Positions 21,160-31,367 of a stretch of 64,000 bases of DNA are shown here, piece by piece. This stretch comes from Scalesia atractyloides (taxonomy: Eukaryota > Streptophyta > Magnoliopsida > Asterales > Asteraceae): NCBI GenBank assembly GCA_947069175.1, contig CAMTDV010000003.1, positions 45,227,606-45,291,605 on the forward strand, read 5' to 3'. A program made the position numbers and the translations under genes. Numbering within the stretch: position 1 is the first letter of the stretch; every line of letters starts with the position of its first letter. The notes under the pieces were generated by a model. It was not told where the DNA came from. It ran no database searches and was given only the letters and a program-made list of their open reading frames with translations.

Positions 21160-22205
21160 ATGGTTCAGTTTTGGTGGACGGTTATTACTCCCAATTTCAC
21201 TCGCTTATAAGAAGATTCTAAATGCTCGGATTTTGATTTGCGACACATGCCCATTGATTCGCGGTAATCCATGAGGCATTAATGATTTAACCCATGAGGT
21301 TAATGATTTAACTCTCGCTTATAAGAAGAGTCTGAATGGCTGTATGTTGAGGCATTAATGATTTAACCCATGAGGTTGCGGAGCTTTGTGATTAGTCTTG
21401 ATTTGTGCTTGAACTACTCCCCCAATCCCAAGGATTAGTACTCATTTTTCTTTGTTATGAAAATTAAAAGTTTTAAAATGTAATTTTTGAAAATAACAGT
21501 CCACAATTCCAAAACCACAAAGTTTTGAAAAACTGAAACACGAAAAACAAATCAAGCTTATTCTTCGTACAAATCAAGTGACTGTCCTTCGTATGAACCA
21601 GGTGCTTCGTACGAGAGACACTCTTTCATGCGAACAAACTTGTGCTTCGTGCGAACTAGGTTCTTCGTGCGGATGACTTGGTTTATGCACGAGCAGCCTT
21701 GTTCTTCGTGTGGATGGGTTATTCACATGGATGTTTTTTGCAGAAAGGAATCTTTTTACAGAGTTTGTTGGTGAAAATTTCCTTTTCTAACACAGACTTG
21801 TTTTCGAAAGTGGTCAGTTGTCTACACAATTTTGGTTAAAAAGACAAACATTCCATATCAGTTTTTTCAGTCAAAACAGTCAAGTCAAGTCAGAATGTCC
21901 AGAGATTTGGTCAACCCTACAAGAATATTCCGGTGAGTTTTCCGGCAGTACTTCAGCTGAAGATATGTTCAACTGAATTTTGATAGAAAATTTTAAGAAA
22001 AACCAGATCCTAACATGTCTCCATATATCTTAACAAGGTTTTTATAAAAATTTTCTAGATACAACAAGTTTTAACTAAGTTTTAAGTTGGTTATCCTTTT
22101 AAAAACTTAAGTTTCATGTTGAAAGTTCAAGAACACTTCTAGAAACCCTCACAACTAGCTCAGACACAACACTAAACTTAGTTTCAAACAAGGAAGAGAG
22201 TCAAA
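21160..22205 (-). other. E1 5' leader with palindrome array
   Basis: Lies between gag and the primer site and has no coding frame. The part 21560-21725 has eight or so palindrome-like cores (TTCGTATGAA, TTCGTACGAG, TTCATGCGAA, TTCGTGCGAA, TTCGTGCGGA) spaced 18-22 bp. The E2 leader has the same array at 36805-36950. Near 21235-21385 a segment containing GCATTAATGATTTAACCCATG is partly duplicated. Confidence 0.6.
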
Positions 22206-22217
22206 GCTCTGATACCA
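22206..22217 (-). other. E1 primer binding site (initiator tRNA-Met)
   Basis: GCTCTGATACCA on the plus strand, that is TGGTATCAGAGC in element sense. It is complementary to the 3' end of plant initiator tRNA-Met and lies two bases from the LTR. The identical site occurs in E2 (37391-37402) and G1 (38374-38385). Confidence 0.85.
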
Positions 22218-22219
22218 CT

Positions 22220-22940
22220 TATAGGTCCACTTGGAGGATCAATATTAACCTACTTCCCTGTTTATACAACACAAATACGAGTGCGGAATTCTCGTAAGTA
22301 TGCAAACCAAAGCAAAGTAAGAAACACAAGATAACCCAAGATTCAATATCTTGATTAACAGAAGAGAACTAGTACAAACACATACAAACAATGTTCATAC
22401 AGACTCATGAAATACTCTCTGTGTTCTTGTGCTTCAGTATCTCTCTCTCTAGCTTGCTCACTGATGTCTCACGTCTAACCTCTACACTGAGAAGTACATG
22501 TCCGTACGAAGAATGTTGCTGGTCATACGAAACACCATAAGACACGAAGAACCTTCTCCAAAAGATGCTCGTACGAATGTCTCCTGGCTCGTACGAACAT
22601 GAAGTAGCTCGTACGACTCAAACAAGATGCTTGTTACAATGAGCAACTCGTACGAATGGAATGTGGCTCGTACGAGCAACATCTTGATCATACAAAGCAT
22701 CTCTCAATCGTACTAGGGTGTGTTCTTCGGAGAACATGCCAACATATATGATGTACACAAGACTTAACAGTATGCACATATGCAACTATTTACACAGACA
22801 AACTAATCGTCATACTAAATCAAGATAGGAGGATATCTTGATTTGATCGACATGACCAAACTATACTGACACAATAAACAAAGTCCGTACAATTACACAA
22901 GTAACTAAGAACAAGCGACAGACACAAAAGTGTATCAACA
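22220..22940 (-). repeat. E1 5' LTR (about 720 bp) with palindrome array
   Basis: Plus-strand ends are TATAGGTCCACTTGG (TG mutated to TA) and GTGTATCAACA. It matches both E2 LTRs. The part 22500-22720 carries TCGTACGA palindromes in a strikingly regular series: CTCGTACGAA recurs at 20-bp steps, several in a row. After 22940 G1 sequence resumes at once. Confidence 0.8.
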
Positions 22941-23352
22941 CTAGACGAAAGAGGTATACGAACAAACTTGTCGAAACAGATCACCTCAGCATGATGTGTG
23001 GTTAACTAATCCATTTCTATGAGGATTTTAAAACTCCCGAGTTGCATTAGTATGAGGTCAATAGGAAAAAAGGTGGTTATCCAAGTTCAATTGGCAGCTA
23101 CGAATGACATAGTCAAGAACAAGGGGTTCACCACTAGCTATTTCCACTATTTAGTTTAGTTCTAGGCATCGAAAGCAAAGGTTCAAAGGCTAGTGATATA
23201 AAGCTTCTATCGGCACCTAAATCAAAAAGAATAGAAGCAAGATGATTCTTAATAAGGAACGTACCGTTAATGACTTCGTTATCAGTACGAGCCTCGTTGG
23301 CATTAATGTTGAATGCACGTCCAAGGGCTGGATTTTCATTCGCATTCACCAA
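22941..23352 (-). pseudogene. G1 gypsy protease and start of PR-RT linker
   Basis: 23134-23352 reads AFNINANEARTDNEVINGTF and ASILFDLGADRSFISLAFEP, the retropepsin of Tekay-like elements. The catalytic Asp-Thr-Gly is Asp-Leu-Gly here. 22941-23133 aligns with the region after the protease in E7 (about 61890-62090), in broken frame. G1 RT should follow but E1 is inserted at this point. Confidence 0.8.
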
Positions 23353-24430
23353 TTTTGGTAGTTGTTTCTAAAGTGACCCATCTCGCCATAGTTGTAGAAA
23401 GAACCAGGTGGGAACGGAGGTCTAGCAGGGTTGGCTTGGGGTTGAACAGGGTTCTGAACAGCTTGTTTTGGGGCCGAACGACAAACATTGGCTATGTGGC
23501 CGAATCTTCCACATGAAGTGCATTGGCGACACTGTAGGTGTGCTTGATGGTGACCATTGCACCAGTTGCACAATGGTGCAATACCAGCATAGGTTTCCTC
23601 GTAGGAGGTTGTGCTGGCTGGTTTTGAGTGTTCTGGTTGGGTTGCAACAACTGCAAAGTTCTGTGAAGCCTTATGCTTCCTCGACTTCTTGGAAGACTCA
23701 GCTATGTTCTCTTTTGTTTTCTCTTGAGAGGCCTTAGCTGCCTGTTTCTTGTCTCCCTTGCGAAACAGTTTCCCCTTCTTGACCTGAGACTTAGTCAGGG
23801 TAGCAGCTAATTTGATACCCCGTCGAACTGTGGTAGGGTTGCTACCAGTAACAATGTCCTGAACGGGGTCAGGCAGGCCATCGATGTACCTCTCGATTGC
23901 TTTATCCAGCGGGGTGACCTTGGCGGGGCACAACAAGCTCAAAAATTCTTCATAACGGTCTGTGTAGGCACGATGCTCTCCACAATCGTGTTTAAGATTG
24001 TGGAATTCATCCTCCAGTGCCCGTTGTTCATGACGTGGGCATAATTCCTTCATCATTAGAGCTCGAAGCTCTTCCCACGTTGGTGCCATTGCCACATCGA
24101 CACCCCTATCTCTCATCACACCATTCCACCATGTAAGTGCTCTTTTTTGGAATACACTCGATGGAAACTCGACTGTTCGCTCATTTGGGCATTGAACATT
24201 ACGAAATGTGCTTTCGAGACTCTCAAACCACTGTAGGAGTCCAGCAGCTCCTTCAGACACGGTAAACTTGAGTGGTTTAGCCAAGTTAAATTGTTTGTAG
24301 TTGCACGGTGCGGGTGCATTGTTGTTGTTACTATTGTTATTGTTTGCTTGGTTTATCTAGGTCACTAGGTTTGGGAGTACAACAACAATTTGTTGAGTGA
24401 TATAGCTGCCAGTTCGGCATCTTGTATTAC
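23346..24430 (-). pseudogene. G1 gypsy Gag with zinc knuckles
   Basis: 23346-24284 (312 aa) has the retrotransposon Gag core: GLLQWFESLESTFRNVQCP, ALTWWNGVMRDRGVDVAMAP and TWEELRALMMKELCPRHEQR. A Lys-rich spacer and the knuckle CTSCGRFGHIANVC follow. The second knuckle, CYNCGDPNHFRNTC in E7, reads FYNYGEMGHFRNNY here, so all three Cys are lost. The N-terminal end (24285-24430) includes an Asn-rich run and is frameshifted. Confidence 0.85.
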
Positions 24431-24790
24431 ATTAAGGAGGCATTCGAGAAGAAAACATGAGGGAAAACATGGGAGATTGCATTGGATAATCAAGAGAGAT
24501 GTTAAAAATATCGACGAAATATAAGGATGGTGGTCATTGTTCGTTACTTAAAAAAACAAATGACACACGGTGACTAATCAAAGTAAATGGATCTTTATAA
24601 TGTATCAAGAAGACATGCTTTAGCCTATAAGTGGGCACTCACCCCAAGAGTTCCCAGGTAAGAGTGACTGGTCCGATAATGCGGATTTGTACGAACACTC
24701 TAGCCTTAGACAGAAAACTCAGGGTACAAGCATGCACCCTTCCAGATTGCACGTGTTCACATTAATAAAACCCAAACATTGATGGGATTG
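24431..24790 (-). other. G1 5' leader, part next to gag
   Basis: Non-coding; I see no recognisable motif. The leader was split by E2: it resumes at 38156 and runs to the primer site at 38374. Confidence 0.55.
24786..24790. other. E2 target-site duplication, left copy (gattg)
   Basis: gattg precedes the TG of the E2 3' LTR, and gattt follows the other LTR at 38156-38160, a 4 of 5 match. It fits the 5-bp duplication of copia elements with one later mutation. Confidence 0.6.
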
Positions 24791-25463
24791 TGTAGATCCA
24801 CTTGGAGGATCAAGATAAACCTGCTTCCTTGTTCATACAATACAGATACGAGTGCGAAACATATACAAACAAAGCAAAGGTAGAACATAGGATAACCAAA
24901 GATTCAATATCTTGATTAACTGAAGAGAACTAGTACAAACATATATAAACAATGCTCATACAGACTCATGCAACACTCTCTGTGCTCTTGTGTCTTTCTT
25001 TCTAGTATAGCTCTAGTCTCTCTTGTCTCAACAACTCTTGAAGATCTGACGCTATACTGAGAAGTGTATGTCTGCTCGTACGAACAAAGAGGCTCGCACG
25101 AATCATTATCAAGCTCATACAAAACAAGCAGGATACTTGTTTGTATGAACTCACTCGTACGAATGAGCTATCATTCGTACGAATGGTGAGTGGCTTGTAA
25201 GAGCACATCTTACTCGTACCAAACATTCCCACTCGCACATAATGTTTTCCTTAGAGAACGTTCCACAGACATGACGTACACAAGACTCAACAGTATGCAC
25301 ACATGCAACTGTTTCAAACAGACAAACTAATTGTCGTACTAACCAAGATAGGAGGATATCTTGATTTGGTCGGCACGACCAAACTATACAGACACAGTAA
25401 ACAAAGACCATACAATTACAGACGTAACTAAGAACAAGAAACAGACACACAAGTGTATCAACA
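24791..25463 (-). repeat. E2 3' LTR (673 bp)
   Basis: Plus-strand ends TGTAGATCCACTTGG and GTGTATCAACA. It matches the 5' LTR (37405-38155) but lacks about 90 bp near 25075. It carries one extra 20-bp palindrome unit at about 25152-25171 (CTCGTACGAATGAGCTATCA). The palindrome array spans about 25075-25240. Confidence 0.85.
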
Positions 25464-25480
25464 AACTCCCCCTTGGATGT
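25464..25480 (-). other. E2 polypurine tract
   Basis: AACTCCCCCTTGGATG on the plus strand, CATCCAAGGGGGAGTT in element sense, abutting the 3' LTR. It is the plus-strand DNA primer site. A second similar tract (reverse of AAACTCCCCCTGAAG) stands about 65 bp away at 25532-25546. Confidence 0.75.
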
Positions 25481-25639
25481 TGCTTGGTCTTCGGTCTTCG
25501 GTCTTCATACTGAATGGCCTGGAGTATCTTCAAACTCCCCCTGAAGACCTGCTATCCAACATTGGTAGAACATCATGTCTTTAGAACTTTCCAGAAACAT
25601 CAAACCTTTCATGTTTCCTCTTGAGTAGCACTAGAGGTA

Positions 25640-27458
25640 ACTGGATCGGTCACGATCTTCTGTGCATTAGACTTTACCACTATAGTTGAAGCAGAAACCT
25701 TTGATTGCGAGGACGAGGCTGAAGCATCAAGATTGCCAGTGTCTTCACTAACCTGATAATGTTTTCGCTTGATCTCTACACTTTGCATCTATCATTCCAT
25801 AGAATGTTCACCCTCTTTCTGCTCATTAAAACACGTCTTTAATACCATTAAAGCCTTCAACCAGTGTAGCATTACAAGAATGATACCATTCTTTCAAGTC
25901 ATTATGCTTAGCAGTTAATGTTTCCGCATATCGTTGTACAGCCGCACTCGTTCTTTCAGCCTATTTATCTCAATCCCCTGAGAGTTATCAGCTGCCCTCA
26001 TCTGTTGTACCTGAGTTGCTCTTTCAGCATCTGTAGCCTTCAGTCGCTCAGTTTCTTTTCTTAACTGCGCAATTTCAGAATCCTGTTTTCTAACAATCTC
26101 TTCAAGGAATTTATCTCCAACTGTTGTTTGACAACTGTGTTCCGATTTGAAGATATAAACTCCAAATGCTTGTTAATTTGGATTGCCGCAGCTTGCAACT
26201 GAGAGAACAGAAAAACTACTTTCTCATCCTTTTCCATTTCAGAGAACAAACGACTGCTTCGTTTTGCATTTTGTTGATGAGATGTAGACTGTGATTGTTG
26301 AGCTGAAGAAGTAGTAGTTTGCGGTCGAACTGGAGTATCTTCAGCCGAAGGTGTTTCAGCTGTTGTGGTATTTGTAGGTTGTGGTTCAGAAGTTGTAGTG
26401 GGTTCCGTCATTATAGGTTCAATCTCCTCCGTTGTAAAGGTAGGCTGGGTTCCTGCAACTGGTTCACTTTCACCATCATTACCAAATTATCACTGTCATC
26501 CTCATTTCCCTTTACCCTTTTATGACCAAACTTATCTTCTATCATCCCTTTCAAAGTTGGTTTCTCATTATCTAACTCACTGTCATCATAGCACCACTTG
26601 TCGTTTTATGGGACAATATCTTGATCATTTTCCAGAAAACCAATCAACTTACGAGGAGGTGTGCTTTCCTTGTAACGTTTTGCTGCTAAACCCTAAAGAT
26701 CTTCAACGAATGTTCTATCATAATTTCAACTTTTAGAACATCGTTGTCATTCTTCGTAAGATTCGGATGTTGCACATTCAGGATCATTTGGAGAAAACGA
26801 GGATACATCAAAAACTTGTTTCCACCATAACCGATTCTTCTCAAGTTTTCCTTCATGTATGCAAAAATATACTTTGAAACACTAAATGGTTTGTTCAATG
26901 TCAAAGCTATCATCATTCCAACCAAGCCGTTATTTGCCACGTAATAACCACTTCGTCTGTTGCTCAAACACTAAATTAAAACATGTAGAAAGAACTTGTA
27001 TCAGAGTGGCAACCATGCTTTGTTTAGTTGTCCCACGAGGAAATCTCCAACACATTTCATTCTAAGCAAACATCCATGTTGACACTTCAACGACACTGAG
27101 AAAGGAGCTTCAGGATCATCACCAAGCTCAAATACTGAGTTAATGATTTTGATTTCAACAGTGACATCTACGTTCAAGTCATTTACTTTCCCGCGGTTAA
27201 GTTCATGCCCATTCACCTCAATAACTTTAGCTGAATCCCAAAATTCCTTGATCAACGTCTTGTATACTGTAGTCTTGTGCATGATAGCATAATGTATCCT
27301 TGAGTTGCGCAAAATTTCATTATACCATTGTACTCAGCTAATTTGTCTTCTGGATACAAATAAGCCTCCATGTTATGTCTTGGTTCAGACATAATTTCCA
27401 CTTCTGACTTTTCAGTTCTCTTTGTTGCGTGCTTTCTTTTATGTTCCTTTTGTTATAT
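25640..27458 (-). pseudogene. E2 additional ORF (Sirevirus-type, function unknown)
   Basis: The expected start codon at 27458-27456 is ATA instead of ATG. 27001-27312 has YKTLIKEFWDSAKVIEVNGH and MKCVGDFLVGQLNKAWLPL; 26686-26967 continues with NNGLVGMMIALTLNKPFSVS. A Thr/Pro/Gln-rich low-complexity part and a coiled coil follow (26061-26411, FLFSQLQAAAIQINKHLEF). A further Glu/Arg-rich helical stretch is seen in broken frames to about 25700. Architecture: globular N-terminus, acidic region, low complexity, C-terminal coiled coil. E1 and E0 share it. I see no membrane segment or signal peptide that would support an envelope role. Confidence 0.65.
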
Positions 27459-27539
27459 TCTTTACACATACAACAACTAGCATAAGGACACAAATTCATT
27501 AGGGAATATACACAAAAAGTTTTATTCCAAACTTTTTGT

Positions 27540-27740
27540 ATGTATATATTCCCTGAACAAAGAACTACTGACTCTTACGATTAACTATTTATTCGTACGA
27601 AGAACAACTCACTTTTACGAACTTTTGATTAAAACAAACAACTGTTTCATTTGTACGAATAGCAGACTCGTACGAACGAAGTGTCATTCGTAGGAATGGT
27701 GTTTCATTCGTACGAATCTAGTTCGTACAAACATCTTCAA
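27540..27740. repeat. E2 palindrome array before the additional ORF
   Basis: Same position and phase as the E1 array at 5570-5770. TCTTACGAT, TCGTACGAA, TTTTACGAA, TTGTACGAA, CTCGTACGAA, TTCGTAGGAA and TTCGTACGAA follow at about 20-bp steps. The outer arms are better kept than the spacers. Confidence 0.7.
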
Positions 27741-29610
27741 GAGAAGTTACTTGTTTTTCGGTTAAAATGATTCTTCGCTTAAATTTGGTTGTTCAAGTCA
27801 GTCAAAGTCACATGGTCAGATAATGTTTAAATTGTTCAACTTCAAAGAAGTCAGTCAAAGTCACATGGTCAGATAATGTTTAAATTATTCAACTTCAAAG
27901 TATCCTATCACAGTCAAGTATACCTTAAATAAATCAAAAATAACTTAAGGAGAGGTGTAAAGATGACGAGAGCAAGGTGAAAGTGAGGTTCTACCAAAGA
28001 ACTTCATCAACTTTATACCACATCAAGACACTCATGCGAAACAACCTTAGTTCGTACGAAGAGCACCAAAATATATAAGACCCAAAGGTCATTCGTACGA
28101 AGCACAATGGCTCGTATGAATGATATGATTCGTACGAGTCCATGTTTTTCAAAACTTGACTTTCAGTTCTTCAAGGACCTTAGGTTTTTCGATGACCTGT
28201 TTAGAACTTTGCACAGATCCACACTAATCACAGGTTAAGTTAGGAAAAGTGCTTGTTAAACAGATTTTGTTCTTGTGAGATGAGTTTACCCGTTGTAAGA
28301 AAGTCTTTTATGAAGTTATGATATCAAAGCGAATGGTTATTAGGGCATATCTTGGTAGAAAACATTTGAGCTTCAATTTTGGCTAATTTAAAAAGAACTT
28401 AAATAAACAACAAAGTAAACTAAACTAAAATAACCAGTAATAGATAAGAGTAAACTATGTATTTACTAGGTATTCTTTTTCAGAGTTTCAAGGTAAGAGA
28501 ATCATACCAGTTTTTAATCTTGTCACAAACAAGTTTTGTTTAAAACATCAAATTAAATAAATAAATATTCTACTATGATTATCGGTATTGTTGTCCACAT
28601 AAGCGCAGCTTATCAAATGTAATTACGAGTAGGAGATATGATTAAGGTATGAATTATACTTACTAGCCGGTGTTCAACCACTTCACGACGCATTCCCGTA
28701 TCAAGATATGCACGAGAGAAAATCTTACTGGTGAGTATACTGTTTATCATCTGTTTTGAAGTATATGATGTGAGATACTCACTTACTTTGATTGAAAACT
28801 AGCCCTATGTGAGTAAATCACTTACTGATGAGGAACTTGATTTTCAGATGCATGCAGGGCACAGAAATAAGTCCCTGAACAGGTTAGTACCATCGCAGCG
28901 ATAAAGAGACGAACTTAGCTCCTGCAAAAGGCTGTGATATTTTATCACTTATTTTTGAGTGGATGTGATATGCTTATCACTTATTGATGGTCGTATGCTA
29001 TATTTACGCGTACGTATGGTATCATGGAAGTTCTAGACTTGCGTCACCGTTATTTTTCGGCAACAGATTCAACCATGATACCCAGATGATAAGTCAGCAT
29101 AAAGACCGTATATCTTAGATCCTCAGCATACTATCAAACAAAATTTCGGTACCAAGACCATATGCCAATGAATGGTTCCCACCTGACTTGCAGTCCGTTA
29201 AGTTTATATTAACCTGCACATTCTAATCTGATTGTGAGCCTACCGATACATCATTAGTAAAGCTACTTATCAATTTTCATTTTGTGTTTTTGACTGTTTA
29301 TGACAGATCACTAGTGTATTTCATCATCTTCACTTATCTATCCAAGAAACTCATTTTTATTTTTGGTTTTTCTATTGTTTTCGTATTTTTCTAAATTTTT
29401 CTCCTCTTTAAATAAAGAAGGTAATAAAAACTTAAACTAAATAAAAGACATATTTTTGTATTTTTGCATATTCTCATGTTTTTGTATTTTCTTGAAATAT
29501 TCTCCCCCTAAAATATAAAACTAAGAAAAAATAGAAAATATTTTTGTAATTTTAGATTTTGAAGAAAATATTTATCAAAAATGATTATCCATGGATGAAT
29601 TACTCGGGTT
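27741..29610 (-). other. E2 non-coding region between pol and the additional ORF
   Basis: Aligns with 5771-7789 of E1. It contains TCGTACGA palindromes at about 28045-28140, a duplicated 48-bp piece (AGTCAGTCAAAGTCACATGG, about 27797 and 27849), and hairpins GTGAGATACTCAC (28770-28782), GTGAGTAAATCAC (28809-28821), GTGATATTTTATCAC (28934-28948) and GTGATATGCTTATCAC (28965-28980), each followed by TTA. No coding frame. Confidence 0.6.
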
Positions 29611-30420
29611 TCACCTTGATGACATTGACCAAAAGTAGATGATCAAAATGAGATTTATCAAAAGCTTTTGTAAATAGGTCGGCACGTTGGTGATCGATGT
29701 GGATTTTAACAACACTGATAAGTGTATTTTCATAACAATCTCATAGGAAATGATACTTAATCTCAATGTGTTTGCTTTTTGAGTGCTGTATAGGATTACG
29801 AGTGATCTGTAAAGCAGCTTCATTATCAACAAAAATAGGAGTAGTTAGAAATTCAAAACCGTAGTCGCGCATTTGCTGTTGGATCCATAGAACCTGAGAG
29901 CAGCAACTAGAAGCCAAAATATACTCAGCCCCACAGGTTGACGTAGCTACACAAGTCTGCTTTTTGCACTGCCACGTGACTAGGCGATTTCCCAATAACT
30001 GACATCCTGCTGATGTTGATTTTGCATCTATTTTGCAGCCACCATGATCAGAATCACTGAATGCTGTCAAATCAAAGTTATCATCCATAGGGTACCATAG
30101 ACCAGTGTCCGGGCGACCCTTCAAATAACGAAAGATTCTTTTCACAGCCATCAAATGAGAAACCTTCAACTGGTAGCGAGGTAGAAGACATGTTGGGTAC
30201 ATTATATCGGGTCTTGAAGCAGTAAGATACATGAGAGATCCGGTCATAGCACGATAAAGAGATGGTTCCATATGTTCACCCGTTCCGTCAGGAGTAATCC
30301 CATGATTTTGAGCTAATGGAGTTCCCAAAGGCTTTGAGTCTTCTATCTGAAATCATTTGAGAATATAACTGACGTACTTGGTTTGATGGATGAAAATCTC
30401 TTCCTTAGATTGTTGAACCT
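29611..30420 (-). pseudogene. E2 copia RNase H
   Basis: A 195-aa open stretch (29741-30328). MGTPLAQNHGITPDGTGEHM and SLMYLTASRPDIMYPTCLLP lead into the RH fold: LTAFSDSDHGGCKIDAKSTS (acidic residues present), QLLGNRLVTWQCKKQTCVAT, CGAEYILASSCCSQVLWIQQ and VDNEAALQITRNPIQHSKSK. The C-terminal part continues in another phase at 29611-29832. This is the best preserved RH among the copia elements here. Confidence 0.85.
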
Positions 30421-31198
30421 ACAAACCTAAAAAGAAAGTCATTTCTCCCATAGCGCTCATCTCGAACTTTCCTGCATGACCTACTCAAATTCTTTGCACA
30501 TTTTGTCGTTGGAAGACCCAAAAATATTATCATCAACATACACCTGCACCAGCAATAAGTCTTCATCCTGTTCCTTGATGAGGAGAGTACAGTCGATCAA
30601 TCCATGTCGAAAACCATTCTTCAGACGATAGGAAGACAACGTTTCATACCAAGCCCATGGAGCTTGATGTAGACCATATAACGCCTTATTGAGAAGCCAA
30701 ACCTTGTCAGGATGGACTGGATCTTCAAAATCAGGCGGTTACTCAACATATACTCTTCTTCAACCACACCATGAAGAAATGCACTTTTCACATCCATTTG
30801 ATAAATAGTAAACTTCTTGTAGGACACATAAGCCAAGAAAATTCTTATGGCCTCAAGACGAGCTACCGGTGCATAAACTTCATTGTAATCAATGCCTTCT
30901 ACCTAATTAAACCCTGGACGACCAATCTTGCTTTGTTTTCGTAAACCCATCTTGTACCAATCTTCTTATAGTTGTCAGGCATGTCAACCAATTTCCACAC
31001 GCCTAACTTCTGAAACAGCTGAAGTTCTTCCTGCATTGCTTCAACCCATGAGTCTTCTTTCATAGCCTCTTTCCAAGATTTTGGTTTAACTTGGCAGACA
31101 TAGAAGGCAAAAGACCAATCATTCTGTTCCCCAGATTCCCTACTAACCGAATACAAACTAGAATTCGGATTAAACCTGAGCTGATTACGTGTCTGCAC
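30421..31198 (-). pseudogene. E2 copia reverse transcriptase
   Basis: 30899-31198 has MQTRNQLRFNPNSSLYSVSR and the DSWVEAMQEELQLFQKLGVW block. 30621-30836 has YQMDVKSAFLHGVVEEE with a frameshift after it. The catalytic VYVDDNIF box lies near 30525-30550 with both Asp intact. At least two frameshifts and several stops interrupt the domain. Confidence 0.8.
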
Positions 31199-31367
31199 AC
31201 CACTTTGGACATCTCCTATAATATTCTGTTGAGGATGGGCATTATGAATTCGAGTTTCAGGACATCAGCAACTCTAGAATTTATACCCAAATTGTTGATA
31301 TTTAGATCAACAACTAATTCGTTTGCTGGATTTGATGAAGATGTAGACGCATGACCTTCAGTAGTCC

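Larger units (their letters stand above)
4204..22940 (-). mobile_element. E1: Sirevirus-like Ty1/copia element, 3' LTR deleted, split by E3
   Basis: In minus-strand order it shows: 5' LTR (22220-22940), tRNA-Met primer site, leader, gag, PR, IN, RT, RH, a 2-kb non-coding stretch, and an extra ORF ending at about 4204. That is the copia order PR-IN-RT with an extra ORF after pol, the layout of Sireviruses. It inserted into G1 between PR and RT: G1 protease-side sequence resumes exactly at 22941. On the other side no LTR is found and G1 integrase C-terminus follows directly, so a deletion removed the E1 3' end together with about 2.2 kb of G1. The span includes E3 (10944-17947), which is not part of E1. 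Confidence 0.8.

Noticed and set aside
22500..22720. CRISPR-like repeat-spacer array
   Set aside because: Plant retrotransposon context, repeats of about 10 bp that vary, 20-bp period and no cas genes.
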